This document shows, piece after piece, positions 1 to 10,898 of a stretch of 64,000 nt of DNA. Every line of letters begins with the position of its first letter. Positions within the stretch are counted from its first letter, which is position 1. This DNA is from Diadophis punctatus similis (lineage: Eukaryota; Chordata; Lepidosauria; Squamata; Dipsadidae). The notes under the pieces are model-generated. The model did no database searches, was not told where the DNA came from, and saw only the letters and a program-made list of their open reading frames with translations. The position numbers were made by a program, and so were the translations under genes. Location of the stretch: assembly GCA_023053685.1 (NCBI GenBank), contig JALIGW010000032.1:6805456-6869455 (forward strand), read 5' to 3'.

Positions 1-284
1 CTGAACCATGCAGGGCTGGGACTCACCTCAAAGTGGCCTCCCTGCCCCAAAGTCTTTCAAAGGGTGATGGGCAGGGGCATGGAGCCACCTCCTGGGTACT
101 CTCCCCCTCCCCTCTGCTGATGTGGGGCTGCCTTCACACCTTCACTTCCAGCAGGCGAGCACTTCTGCAGGAGACCCAGAGGGAGATCCAGGATCTCCAG
201 TGGGCAGAGTGACCACCTGCTTCCCCAGGACAGCCTCCTCTGCCACTGCCCCCAGCCTCCACCAGGCCCTTCAGTCTCACTCAC

Positions 285-376
285 CCTTCGTAGGGGGAAC
301 CATCCACCCACTTCCAGTTTTCCTTGTCTTTCAGAAGTCCGACCCAGAAGCACTCTGAATTCGAGGAACTCAACAT
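285..376 (-). CDS. CD72: CD72 C-type lectin domain exon 2
   Basis: A TTTCTAG acceptor in phase 0 and a GTGAGT donor in phase 2 bound 92 bases. They encode [20 protein letters not shown], the core WVGL and WKWVDG strands of a C-type lectin. The 2.68-kb intron before it (377-3056) is filled with CR1, L1, hAT and other LINE sequence. Confidence 0.85.
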
Positions 377-3300
377 CTAGAAACGAGTAAAGTAATAACT
401 AGCAGTCAGCACGGGTTTGTTAAAAACAGATCATGCCACACCAATTTTATTTCATTCTTCAACATAGTGACTAAATTAGCAGACCAGCGAAATGCTGTGG
501 ACATAGTATAGTTACACTTCAGCAAGGCATTCGACAAAGTAGACCACAACCTACTTCTTGGTAAGCTAGAAAAATGTGAAATAGACAGCATCACCAGCAG
601 ATGGATTTGTAACTGGCTGACAAACTGTACTCAACGAGTAGTCCTTAATGGGTCTACGTCTACATGGAGGGAAGTAAGCAGTGGGGTACCACAAGGTTCC
701 GTCTTAGGCCCAGTACTCCTCAATATCTTCATAAACGACTTGGATGAGGGAATAGAAGGGGAACTTACCAAATTTACAGATGATACTAAGCTGGCAGGAA
801 TAGCCAATACCCTAGAACAGGGGTCGGAAATCGCGGCTCGCGAGCCACAAGCGGCTCTTTGGCCCCTGGAATGTGGCTCTTCTCAACAACCCCCAACTCA
901 CTAACTCTTACCCCTAAATCTTCGCCACACCTGCAAGCTGCCAAGGTGCTCTTCCTCTCTGTGCACGCATCCTACATTCCCAGCCCCGTTGCTCTTCTCA
1001 CGGTTCTCCCCAGAGCCCCCTGCTGCCTTTCTACCCCTCGTCATGCACCCACGGAGGTGTCATTCCTAAACAGCAGGCCCAAACCAGGGTTTTAAGTCCA
1101 CCACTTTTCCTCCAATCTGGGTTCTGTTGCTAACATTCCCTCCTCCCCCCGCTCGTAATGCCCACAGGAGCAAAAAGCACAGGCACGCCACTTTGCATGC
1201 TGGGAAACGTAGTCCGAGCTTAGTTCGGGACTGCTCCGTGCTCAGCGTTCGATCTGCTTGGTGACAAAGGGTCCATTCGCAAAGAAAAGATGAGATAAAG
1301 CAAGGGACTGTGGCATGGGGAGCATGCATGAAGTTTGCATCAAAGTGATTCCCATTTCCTGAGTCCAAAGAGGAGGTTTGTAATGTATTTGTTATTGTCA
1401 TATATTTTTTTCTTTTGTATGTTTTTTAAATGTAAATAATTTAATAAAAACTATTTAAAAAAAAAAGAAATGTAAGATTTACGCAGGCTCAAACTTAAGA
1501 GAGAACTTTTATAAAATGGTTTATAGATGGCATTTAGATCCAAAAAAACTATCCAAACTTACAACCTAAGTGTTGGCGATGCGAGTGTGAAGATGCTATG
1601 TATTTCCATATATGGTGGACATGTAAAAAAATTAAGGCTTTTTGGATAAAAATATGGTGGATTATTCAAAATATTCTAAAGAAAAAGATTAAATTTACAC
1701 CACAGGTTTTTTTTGCTGGGAATAATTACGGATTGTACTTTTAATAGAGACTAAGTTGGTTTTGAATTTAATAACAGCTGCCAGGTTACTGGTGGCACAG
1801 TATTGGAAGAAGGAAGATCCACCTACCATTGAGGAATGGACACTAAAAGTCGTGCATTTGGCAGAGATGGCAAAAAATTTCATCATATCTTAAAGACCAT
1901 TCAAACGAAAGATATATATTGGAATGGAGAAGATGGATTGACTATATTCAAAACAAGCACCAGATTAAGAAGATTCAAATAGCTTATGAATGAAACCTTT
2001 TTAATTTTTAGTCCATGTTTAAAGGGTTTCGAGCTATAAGGAGTTAAAGACCTAGAGCAGTGATGGCGAACCTTTTTTCCCTCGGGTGCCGAAAGCGCAT
2101 GCACGTGCTCTATCACGCATATGCGAGTGCCCACACCCATAATTCAATGCCTGGGGAGGGTGAAAATGGCCTCTCCCACCCCCACAGAGGTCCTCTGGAG
2201 ACAAGAAACGGCCTGTTTCCTAAATTCCGGTGGGCCCATTTTTTGCCCTCCCCAGGCTCCAGAGGCTTCCCTGGAGCCCGGGGAGGGCAAAAATGCCCCC
2301 CCACCCCCTGGAGGTCCTTTGGAAGCCTAAAATGCCCTCCCAGAGCCTTCGTGTGAGCCAAAAATCAGCTGGCTGGCGTGCACATGCATGCTGGAGCTGA
2401 GCTAGGGCAACAGCTCGCGTGCCGGCAGATATGGCTCTGCGTGCCACCTGTGGCACGCGTGCCATAGGTTCGCCATCACTGACCTAGAGAGATTTTGAAG
2501 TCAATAATTTGTTAGCATATTTTAGTTCTATGTTTGTGAATACTATACCCTGTGCTTGTTCTGGGAAGTCTAGGGAGGGGGGTGGGGAGGTGGGGGTGGG
2601 AGGGCAAGGGGGGAGGGACTACTTAAAAACTTTTTTAAATAAATATTTTAAAATAAAAAAGAATATTACTGGAGAAGAAGCTACGCAAGCTTAGGTTAAC
2701 AACTCTTAATGCCCTTTTTTGCAATGCTGTTACAGTGAGCTCTGGCACTTAGATCATTTGAGATGAGAACTCCAAGGTCCTTGACAAAGTGAGGGTCGTC
2801 TCCGATGTGGTATCCGCCCAGCTGGTATTTTGTGTTCTGGGTTTTTTTTTGCCAATGTGTAAGACAAGAGCATTTGTTGGTTGAGATTTGAAGTTGCCAA
2901 TTGTTTGACCATTCTGACACATAGGTCGGTGCTGCTCTGTTGAAACTGGGGGGGGGGGGGAAGGGGGGAGGGGGCCTGTCCTAACAGAGCCGAAATCTTA
3001 TGGAGGGAACACATCCGCCCCCCCCCCCCCACGCTCTTTGCTCTGCCTTTCCTCACCTGGGTGAAGGCTTCGCCCACGGCCTCCCAGAACTCTCGCGGCG
3101 ACCAGGGCTTCGGGAGGACCAGCAGCCGTGAGGACCTCTCCTCGCAGTCTCTCTTGCTCTGCCACCACGGCTTCTGCTCGCTCGACACCCACAGGCACTT
3201 CCAGCGGAACAGCGTCCATCCGCGGGAGCAGCAGCCTAGAGGGAAGGCGCGGAGGGGGAGCTGCTGGGACTGGGCGCGCGGCATCCGCTGGAGCTTCCTC

Positions 3301-6225
3301 TGCTCCGCCTGGGCCACTGGCAGCCGAAAGGGGAGCGGGCTGGGGAAGGGTCGGCGCTGCTCCCCAGTCCATCCCCCCTGCTCTGAGCTGCCATGGAAGC
3401 AGCTGTGCGTCGGCCGGGGGCCGGGGGTGCAACCAGCATCTCCGGGGAGTCCCATGAGGCGGCGGAGGCGTTAGCAACGGCTTCAGAGGGAAGCAAGTCA
3501 CGCTCAGCTTCCCTTGGTCCTGCCTGAGGAACCGATACTTTGGGGAGGGGGTGTAGTTCCTCAGTGACACCAGGCTCAGAAGTCTGGGGGGGGGGCGCAG
3601 CTCATTCCAAGAAGTTAGCAAATGTGGAGAACCAACCCCCCCATACGTGGGATTTGCCCAACCAGACCCCGCCTCCTGCTCAGGGAAGCCCCCCAAGCTC
3701 TTCCGTTGGAAGAGGGGAGCCCAGAGGGAGCCTAGAGCCTACCAATCTGCCCGCAGGAGCTGGCCTGGCTGAGGCTGGCCTCCAAGCTCGCCCGCTCCCT
3801 CTGCAGGAGAGCCAGGCTGAGGTTGGCCCGGCCCAGCAGGAGCTCCCGGTGCTGCAGCTGCCGCCTGGTCTGGTTCTCTCCCGCACGGCTCTGCCAAAGG
3901 GCCACCGTGGTGGAGTTGAGCTCCTTCTTGGTGGAGTTGAGCTCCTCCTCAGTCAGGCGCAGCAGGTGCCAGCTCTCTTCCAGGCTGGCTTGCAGGTGGT
4001 GAGTTCTTTCTCCCAGGATGTGGCTCTTGGCCGCGTGGTCGCGAGATGCTTGCTGCAGCTGCCGGGAGGTCTGCAAGTCTGGAGAGAAAGTGGGTGCGTA
4101 TGAAGGTCGCTTTCTCCAGGATTCTGGGCTGCGAGGTGGGAGACTGTTCTCAGGTCAGCAGCCCTGGCTCTCCTGGTGGTGCCCCGGCCCCTGTGGCGAT
4201 GAGCAGGAGCTGGGGGTCCCCAGAGCAAGAGTCCTGCACAGGCAGAGGGTGCCCCACAGCCTCCCATAGTGGGGAGCCATGGCATGGCTAGTCTTGGACT
4301 GTGTGGGGACAGAGGGAGACACGACACCTCCAGAAGACCCTTTTTCTCTTCCCCAAGAATCTGGGGGTCTGCCCCCTTGTTCCCCGGAGATTGTCAGGGT
4401 GCAAGTTTGAGCACAAAGCAGCTGCTACTCACACTGGACGCCAAGCGTGATGTTGGTGGCCAGAAGGAAGAGGCACAGAGCCAGGGCTCCCAGCGTTAGG
4501 CGGTTTGTCACTGAAAGAAAAATCCAGAGCCGCCTTAGTGCGATACGGCCTCCCCCGTTCGCAAAATGGTTTCTTCCATGATGTGGAATAGAGGAGGGAT
4601 CACCTGGTGTCCTACTTTCTGCTTTCATTCTGCTGCTATTAAAACAGTTGCTGCTTTTATCCCACAGCTGAGTAAAGCTGAAATAACATCCAGATAATAG
4701 GGTGATATAAAAATAATAAATCTGCAAACTCTTCTCCAAAATCTGCCTCCCTTTTTCTTTGCGTCCCCTTTCCCTTTTCTCTCGCAAACACTTTCTTCGT
4801 TTCCCTCTGCTGTCTCTACCCCCCCGCCCCCCCGCACACCTAAATTGGACCAGCTGCAGAATGCTGCCCAGTTCAAACACGGCTATGTTTCCACTGCCAA
4901 AATACCGGTAGCCTTTTTGTCCTGTCCCAAGCAGAACAATGCAAAGTGCTCAGCTAAAAAAAGCTCACCTAGGAAGCGGGAGGCGAGAAACGGGAGCTCT
5001 TCCCTCCTCATCAGTGTGAGGCTTGAGGGTCTCAGCATCCCCTCCTCTTCGCTGTGGAATCCGCAGCAGCTTTGCTTGACAAAGACTTTTTCCTTGTCTC
5101 ACTTGCTCAAAAGGTCCCCAGGAATCCACTCCTTCAGATTCCCCGACCTCGTCCCCAAAATATGAAAAGATCTCTGCCTTTCTATCATCCAGGCTCCCTT
5201 TTTCTTTCTTTCTCTCTTTCTAGCCAACCCAATGATTCAGTATTCCAGTATCTGAGAGGTTTCCACAAAGGGGAAGGGTGGGGGTCAACCTACTCTCCAA
5301 AGCACCAGAAAGCAGGACAAGAAGCAACGGATGGAAACTAACCAAGGAGAGAAGCAACCTGGAACTAAGGAGAAGGTTCCTAACAGTTAGGACAATTAAC
5401 CAGAGGAACGGTTTGCCTTCGAAGTTGTGGGAGCTCCATCACTGGAGGTTTTTAAGAAGAGACTGGACAGCCACCTCTCTGAAATGGTCTAGGGGTCTCC
5501 TGCTTGAACAGGGGGTTGGACTAGAAGACCTCCAAGCTCCCTTCCAGCTCTATTCTGATTGATCGATGCTTGAATAAAGTTTGGCCGTTTCTCCTCAACA
5601 TTGATCCTTTCTTTGGTGAAAAAAATTCCAGGGGGTTATTGAATTAAATCTTTCTTTCACCTTTTGTGTGAGCTCTCTGTCTCTCCCTTTATCTCTCTCT
5701 CTCTGTCCCCCTCCCCCCTCTCTCTTTTTCCTCCTGCTTTGCCTCTTTCAGTCCTTGCCGGTGTCTAAACACCCAGCTCCTTTCTCTCAGCTGAACGGAG
5801 CAAGCGAGCATGTGGCTCTGCCTTGGAGACAGGAACCAGCTCAGCACTGCCTATGGCTGGACAGAAGCCAGCTGTCCAGGCCTAGGCAGGAGAGGCTTCT
5901 GCCAGACTGGGGCCTTGTGGGGCGGGGCGGCAGAGCTACTCACCTGGTCTCCAGCGGTGACAAGAGGTGGCCCAGCACAGCAGTTCTGGGGTATTCTTCT
6001 GGGGGTCACACTCTGCCGCCTCTTTCTCCAGGCCCCGGGGTACCTGGAGGTTCTCATAGGTGAGTTCCCCCTCATTGGGCTCTGGAAGACAAAGGGGGTC
6101 AGGAAGGAGAGGACGGAGGGGAGCCTGGAAGGACCCTAACCAGGCTGACCCCTACCTTCCCCATGGCTTTTCTCCGAAGGGCTTCTTGCAAATCGCAGGT
6201 CAGCATAGGTGATGCCCCCAGCCAT
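285..6225 (-). CDS. CD72: CD72-like inhibitory C-type lectin receptor (partial; last exon missing)
   Basis: Six exons join in phase: 6156-6225, 5944-6081, 4433-4510, 3743-4078, 3057-3235 and 285-376, giving at least 297 residues. The N-terminus [12 protein letters not shown] matches the CD72 start from memory. ITIM-type motifs ITYADL (residues 5-10) and LTYENL (30-35) are the kind that recruit SHP-1. One membrane segment spans about 74-93, making a type II protein with the C-terminus outside. A leucine-rich coiled-coil stalk follows (about 96-207) with several N-glycosylation sequons. The lectin domain starts at about 208 with CC..GW and reaches FWVGL and WKWVDG. It lacks an obvious calcium-site EPN in the part seen, as expected for CD72. 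The final lectin exon should lie left of position 1. CD72 is a B-cell co-receptor that dampens antigen-receptor signalling. Another type II lectin receptor is possible, but the paired ITIM exons favour CD72. Confidence 0.85.
381..817 (+). mobile_element. CR1 LINE fragment (reverse transcriptase region)
   Basis: The plus strand reads as a decayed CR1 reverse transcriptase, with remnants of the AFDKVDH and [11 protein letters not shown] blocks and ILINDLDEG. A second copy of the same stretch lies at about 20240-20340. The frame is broken. The fragment is cut at about 817 by the next insertion, inside the lectin-domain intron of CD72. Confidence 0.7.
818..1465. repeat. Non-autonomous element(s), hAT-like left end, with A-rich right end
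   Basis: Starts with CAGGGGTCGGAAATCGCGG and the 'gcggctcgcgagcc' motif I associate with hAT MITEs. It interrupts CR1 at 'ccctagaa'. No matching right terminus was found; the stretch ends in an AATAAAAACTATTT tail with a run of A at about 1455-1465, so it may be two elements. It contains a ZNF143-like site at 1195-1213. Confidence 0.4.
1466..2660 (+). mobile_element. 5'-truncated L1 (3' end of ORF2 plus 3' UTR)
   Basis: Closely parallels 46160-46890 of the near-complete L1 described below. The CWRCECEDA and KKIKAFW region of the ORF2 C-terminus, the TTCTGGGAAGTC motif, a G-rich tract (about 2573-2625) and an A-rich tail are all recognisable. The frame has stops and frameshifts. It is interrupted at 2058-2481 by a hAT MITE. 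Confidence 0.8.
2058..2481. mobile_element. hAT-type MITE, 424 bp, with perfect TIRs and 8-bp target duplication
   Basis: The left terminus CAGTGATGGCGAACCT (2058-2073) and right terminus AGGTTCGCCATCACTG (2466-2481) are exact 16-bp inverted repeats. The flanking ACCTAGAG at 2050-2057 is repeated at 2482-2489. An 8-bp duplication is the hAT hallmark. The interior is GC-rich and has no transposase, so it must have been moved in trans. Confidence 0.9.
2661..2960 (-). mobile_element. LINE fragment (CR1/L2-group, same family as 62658-64000)
   Basis: The minus strand matches the family at 62780-63060, including the segment around 'ggagaagaagctacgcaag' and the block giving [14 protein letters not shown] residues. 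It ends near the G run at 2949. It is degraded and lies in the CD72 lectin-domain intron. Confidence 0.6.
3057..3235 (-). CDS. CD72: CD72 C-type lectin domain exon 1
   Basis: A CCTCTAG acceptor and CAG|GTGAGG donor bound 179 bases. It encodes the CC..GW opening, a WKCLWVS strand, and the [16 protein letters not shown] helix-2 signature typical of NK/CD72-type lectin folds. It ends in phase 0. Confidence 0.85.
3743..4078 (-). CDS. CD72: CD72 stalk (coiled-coil) exon
   Basis: A TCTCTCCAG acceptor and G|GTAGGC donor bound 336 bases. The exon opens with [10 protein letters not shown], the same place and pattern as the human stalk start. Heptad-like Leu spacing and NST, NST, NQT and NLS sequons fit an extracellular dimerising stalk. 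Confidence 0.85.
4433..4510 (-). CDS. CD72: CD72 transmembrane exon
   Basis: A TTCTTTCAG acceptor and GTGAGT donor bound 78 bases. The translation is a hydrophobic run ([20 protein letters not shown]) suited to a single membrane span, with an Asn-Ile-Thr sequon at its outer end. Confidence 0.85.
4848..5175 (+). repeat. About 330-bp segment with an inverted, highly similar copy at 60305-60632
   Basis: By eye, roughly nine bases in ten match the reverse complement of 60305-60632, including the central stretch around 'gaaacgggagctcttccctcc'. It lies in the CD72 intron between the second ITIM exon and the membrane exon. I do not recognise it as a known transposon family. It could be an unnamed interspersed repeat or a duplicated piece of this locus. 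Confidence 0.7.
5238..5567 (+). mobile_element. CR1 LINE 3' end
   Basis: Reads the CR1 terminal block: 'ctgagaggtttccacaaagg', a decayed C-terminal ORF, and the terminal 'ggggttggactagaagacctccaag' before 'ttccagctctattctgattg'. Located in CD72 intron 2. Confidence 0.75.
5944..6081 (-). CDS. CD72: CD72 coding exon 2 (second ITIM)
   Basis: A TCTTCCAG acceptor and GTGAGT donor bound 138 bases (phase 1 to phase 1). It encodes [11 protein letters not shown], the counterpart of the second, tyrosine-containing CD72 motif, and a short polar cytoplasmic tail segment. Confidence 0.85.
6156..6225 (-). CDS. CD72: CD72 coding exon 1 (start codon, first ITIM)
   Basis: The ATG is at 6225-6223 and the exon ends in phase 1 before a GTAGGG donor. 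It encodes 23 residues including ITYADL. The ATG was chosen because the following residues match the start of known CD72 proteins; the upstream in-frame sequence is low-complexity and unlike the family. Confidence 0.85.
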
Positions 6226-6544
6226 CAGGCTGCACCCAGGGCAGCCCTGGAGCGGCAGAGAACAAGGAACTGCAGCCAACGGGCAGAGTCTGCTCAATGC
6301 TCTCCTGGGGCGGCAGAAAGCAGAAGTAGCTCTCTGGTGGGTGGGTGGGGAGCAGCCAGCCAAGCCCAACCCCAAATTCCCACAACTCTAGCCCTGTGGG
6401 GCGCACCAAAGCTCCATCTCCAGGGACTGAGCCAGCCGCCTCTTCGGACTTTCCCGGCCCAGTGAGACACGAGCACTGGGCTTCCCCTCCAGTGAATGGC
6501 ACGTCTTTGCAGCCTGAAGGGCACGTGAGCCAGAGGTTTTATTT
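6226..6544. other. 5' flank of CD72
   Basis: GC-moderate sequence upstream of the CD72 start codon. I see no TATA box or CpG island. A non-coding first exon may lie here or further right, but I cannot place it. Confidence 0.3.
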
Positions 6545-7200
6545 TTTTTTATTTTATTTTTATTTGTCAAGTACATGTTGGTAATATACATAGATAAAAC
6601 ATTGTTTATATACATAAGATGGGTACTGATAAGAGGGAATATTAGGACAGGGACGGTAGGCATGCTGGTGCACTTATGCACGCCCCTTACTGACCTCTTA
6701 GGAATCGGGTGAGGTCAACAGTGGACAGTCTAAGGGTAAAGTTTTGGGGGTTTGGTGACGAAACCACAGAGTCAGGTAGTGAGTTCCAGGCATTTACCAC
6801 TCTGTTGCTAAAGTCATATTTTCTACAGTCAAGTTTGGAGCGGTTCACTTTGAGTTTGTATCTGTTATGTGCTCGTGTATTGTTGTGGTTGAAGCTGAAG
6901 TAGTCATTGACAGGAAGGACGTTGTAGCAGATGATTTTATGAGCTATGATTAGGTCGTGCCGAAGGCGACATAGTTCTAAGCTTTCTAAGCCCAGGATTT
7001 CAAGTCTGGTTGCGTAAGGCATTCTGTTGCGAGTAGAGGAGTGGAGGACTCTTCTCGTAAAGTATCTCTGGACACTTTCTAATGTATTTATGTCCGATAC
7101 GCGGTGTGGGTTCCAGACAGATGAGCTGTATTCAAGGATTGGTCTGGCAAATGTTTTGTATGCTCAGGTTCTGGGAGAGGAATCTCTTGGTTCTGCTGTG
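6545..7200 (-). mobile_element. LINE 3' fragment with C-terminal ORF remnant (CR1/L2 group)
   Basis: A minus-strand open frame (6687-7022) contains RLEILGLESLELCRLRHDLI and NSLPDSVVSS, the C-terminal region of the same LINE family that occupies 61454-64000. The A-rich end at about 6540-6580 marks the 3' terminus. Confidence 0.7.
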
Positions 7201-7300
7201 CCATCGTCAGCTCTTAGTAACCACATCGACCTTCTCCCAGACCACGGTCCCTCCAGTCTCCCCACGGTGCTTCCATCGTCTGTCCCACAGGCTGCTGGCC

Positions 7301-7388
7301 CTCCTTCCTTCCTTCCTTCCTTCCTTCCTTCCTTCCTTCCTTCCTTCCTTCCTTCCTTCCCTCCCTCCTTCCTTCCTTCCTTCCTTCC
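7301..7388. repeat. (TTCC)n microsatellite
   Basis: About 22 tandem TTCC units with one CTCC interruption. Confidence 0.97.
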
Positions 7389-9204
7389 GCCTTTCCCAGC
7401 CTCAGAGCCCTTTCCAGAGAGCTGGGTCTTTGCAAAATGGGTCTCAACTATGGCAATTTAAGCCTGAATATTTGTGCCTGAAATCGGAACCCGGGATTGA
7501 TTTGTTCCAGGATCCATTCATTGGTTTACTTGGCTGCCCACCATATTCTCCAACCCCAAAGTCCAAAGGCATCCGTGCTTTTCCTCTCCTGCTCCTTCAA
7601 AGTCCAACTTGTGCTTCCATGGAGGGTCCCAGGGAATACCATGCACAATTCTGGTCTTCGGACTGAGCCGATCCAGCCGTTTCCCAAGCCCCTCCTTGTC
7701 GGGCCTTCATGATGTTTGTAGGTAGAGACAACCACGATAGCTGAGGATCTTCTCCAACTCCAAGGCTTTTCCTACCAAGTTCTCATCTGCAGCAAATTCC
7801 TTGGCTGCCTGCTTCCTTCACAACCACCCCTGCAGTATCTTCACGGTCAGTTCTAAGGCTTAACAGATTAACAGAGTTGGAAGGGACCTTACGGGTCATC
7901 TAGTCCAACTCCCCTGGCCAAGCAGGAGACCCTGCATCTGCCTCTACCTGTTGCCGTATGTTGCGTCTCGGGTCCCATTTTTACTCTGTTCCGTGCAGAG
8001 TTTGCTGATCACTTGATGGTTCAGCCATCAAAATAACAGCATCGTGCGGGTTATTAGGGGAGAGTATTCAGCCTTGTCTTTTTGGCTCTCTTAAAAGGCA
8101 TCCTCAGAGGGAGCTCCACACAGGAGGAGGAAACCCCCCCACCACCACCATCATCATCAACCTCAGAAGGAAACCTCCAACAGGCACCGGCAGTGCGGCT
8201 CAGACTACAGAAACCATCAGCATCCTCTGCCCTGCCGCCTCTGCTGTCATGTGTGATGAAATGTGATTGGTGTTAATTAGAGAACTAAAACAAAGCTGAT
8301 CTGGTAGGAGAGGATGTGGCTGTGCTGAGGGGCCATCTTGTGGTTTCAGAAGCCCCAGCTCAGCAGCTTCTCAAAGGGAAATTACCACGAAAAGAGAAGA
8401 AAGGCAAGAAGACCCAGTTCTTGGAGAAGATTGCCCCGGGGGCTGGGGGCTGGGAATGGTCCACCTCTGTTATGGTTGCAGGACCTCCTGAGCTGACAAG
8501 GAAGGCAAAGCCCCCATCGGCTCCAGGGCGAAAGCAGCAATGAGGCCCAGCAGCCATTCGGGAAGATGCTCTGCAGCAGGGAGGATGATAGACAAAGGGG
8601 GGGGGGGTCCTGCCTTGTCCACAGACCCCCATCCAGTTATCTGCAGGAAAGTCTCCTAAATGACAGCAGCCTCCTGGATGACATTTGCCAGCCCAGCCTC
8701 TGCCTCTTTGGAGGGCCAGTGCTACCTAGATCCATGAACCGTTCCGCGCTGGACTTGGTTTCCAGGCCTTCTGTCAGGTCTGCCATATTCGGCTTGGTGC
8801 CACGCTGGCATCCTGCCATCAAAGGCTAACGGGGGGGGGGACGAAGCATGGGGGAAACAGTGGCCAATAAAACTGTATTAGTTGTGCTGGTAAAGAGGGA
8901 GGGGGGAAGTGACATCTTGATGAAAACCAGAGGAGTTTGGAACCAGTGTGTACCAGCATTCAAGGCCAGGCACCCTGAGAAAGTATGCGGACTACCCTAA
9001 ACATCTCAAGAGTTCTCAAAACACCTGGGCAAATCAACCAAATGGAGTCGAGGTTCTTTTTCTCCTAAGGAATTGGAGTGGGGCAGGCCTAACACCTTCG
9101 CCCTCTTGGTAGTGTTCCTCCTCCTCTGAACATGCTTTCATTTGTTACAGTCGCTTTCAAACTGGGGTGCCCCATGGCTTCCTGGTGAGATATGAGCCTT
9201 CCAA
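7389..9204. other. Intergenic stretch without a supported gene
   Basis: Between CD72 and LRPAP1. It holds a short inverted CR1 end (about 7862-7935, 'ggaagggaccttacgggtcatctag') and a triplet-rich patch at about 8128-8165. No open frame here carries a recognisable domain or convincing splice sites. Confidence 0.5.
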
Positions 9205-9490
9205 TGCCTGAAGGGCTGCCACGAGGAAGAGGGAGTCAACCTATTCTCCAAAGCACCTGAAGGCAGGACAAGAAGCAATGGATGGAAAATAACCAAGGAG
9301 AGAAGCAACCTAGAACTAAGGAGAAATTCCCTAATAGTGAGAACAATTACCCAAATTGCCATCAGAAATTGTGGGTGCTCCAACACTGAAGGCTTTTAAG
9401 ACGAAGCTGGACAGCCATCCATCAGAAATAGGTCTCCTACGAGAGCAGGGGGTTGGACTAGGTGACCTCCAAGGTCCCTTCCAACTCTTA
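9205..9490 (+). mobile_element. CR1 LINE 3' end
   Basis: Carries the CR1 terminal block from 'gaagggctgccacgaggaag' to 'gggggttggactaggtgacc'. The minus-strand shadow frames are meaningless. Confidence 0.75.
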
Positions 9491-10011
9491 CTGTTGCTGT
9501 TACATCCCTGGAGCAGCTCCACAAGTGCGAACAGTGCTGCAGTGGAATCGCTGGCCAGGACAGCCAGGTTCTGCTCACGAAAATCTATCCAGATGCGACG
9601 GGTGGCAGCCAGCCTCTGGTTTTGGCCACCCCGCTTACAGGGCTGCTGTGGATGTGATGCCAAAGTGTCACAGTGTGATTTATTGCCTGTTACATGTATA
9701 TGCAGGGAGAAGCATCCCTATCTAATATAATGGTTCATTCCTGATTGATATGTTCTTGTATGCATGTGTGCATTCCAATCTCCGTTCTACCCTTCTTCTT
9801 CTGACTTCCAATGAGAGGAGTCGCATTTTATATCAGACATGTAATTAATTAGAATTTATTGTTTTTGTACCGAAATAAATATTTTAATTAGAACTTTAAA
9901 CTGCGGTTTCATTTCTAATGTCTGAATTCCGGGGAAAAGATCTATATCGCCTCTGTGAGATTTATTCTCACTCCGTCACAAAGAGAAGTCGATCTGCAAG
10001 ATGCTGAGTTG

Positions 10012-10492
10012 CCATGGAGATGGGTGGGTTGCTGAGGTTACAGTAACAGAGACCATCATCCTGCCTGAGGATGCCCTGCGGAAACCCCCAAGCTCAGCAC
10101 CAGGACTGGCCGCTGTCCAGGCAAAGGCATCTACGTAGGTATGAACGCTGGGGGGGGGGGGGAGTGTGAATGGATGAGCGGGTGGGGGGGGCTGCTTCAG
10201 GCCAGTCCTTCCTTGCAAGCAGGGTGGCATTGGCAGAATGCCCCCCCTCCACAGCCTCTGATCTCAGGCCCCGCCCCCTGTCCTCCTGCAGAGCTGTGTT
10301 CAGGGCACAAAGACCCTCCCACCTTCCATGGTGGCCCCACACACGTAGAGGAAGGTCAGGCTGGTGCAGAGCGCCTTCCTTGCAGGAGCAGTCTACCAAG
10401 GAATGGACTATCACGCTCTGGCACTCTGGGAGCTGGAGCTGCACTTCCTGCCCTATTGCGCAGGCTCCGAGCCAAACCTGCAAACTTTGACT
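10012..10492 (+). other. Two weak plus-strand exon-like segments (10012-10135 and 10381-10492)
   Basis: The first is open from an ATG at 10021 region to a GTAGGT donor and reads TVTETIILPEDALRKPP. The second follows a CCTTCCTTGCAG acceptor and ends at G|GTAAGA, reading YQGMDYHALALWELELHFLP. The attractive frames do not join in phase and I recognise neither peptide. They may be chance, or exons of an unplaced gene between CD72 and LRPAP1. Confidence 0.2.
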
Positions 10493-10898
10493 GGTAAGAG
10501 CAAAACCAAAGGTGAGAAGGAAAAGTGAAACGAGGAGGTTGCCACTCTCTCTCTCTCTCTCTCTCTGTGTGAAATGAAAGAGCAGTTTGATTCTGAAAGG
10601 GTTAACATGTACTTGGCAAGCATGAATTCACCAGGTCAGCCTTTCTCAACCTTTTGCCTTGGAAGAACCCTGGAAATAATAATGTTCAGGTCTCAGGCAA
10701 CCGCAACAGCCAACACACAGCATGTAAAGGTTGCCACCACTGCTTGCGTTGCATGGCACACAAAGTTCCAAAACCCATGTTTATTTCCTATCAGTGTCCC
10801 TCACGGAGCTCCAGGGAGAAAGGCAGATCGACACTATGATGAATGCCCATGAAAATCAGAACAAGAGAATTGGAAGGGACCTTGGAGGTCTTCTAGCC

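Noticed and set aside
9654..9980. Solo LTR
   Set aside because: AT-rich with an AATAAA-like end and TG...CA candidates, but no matching flanking duplication was found.
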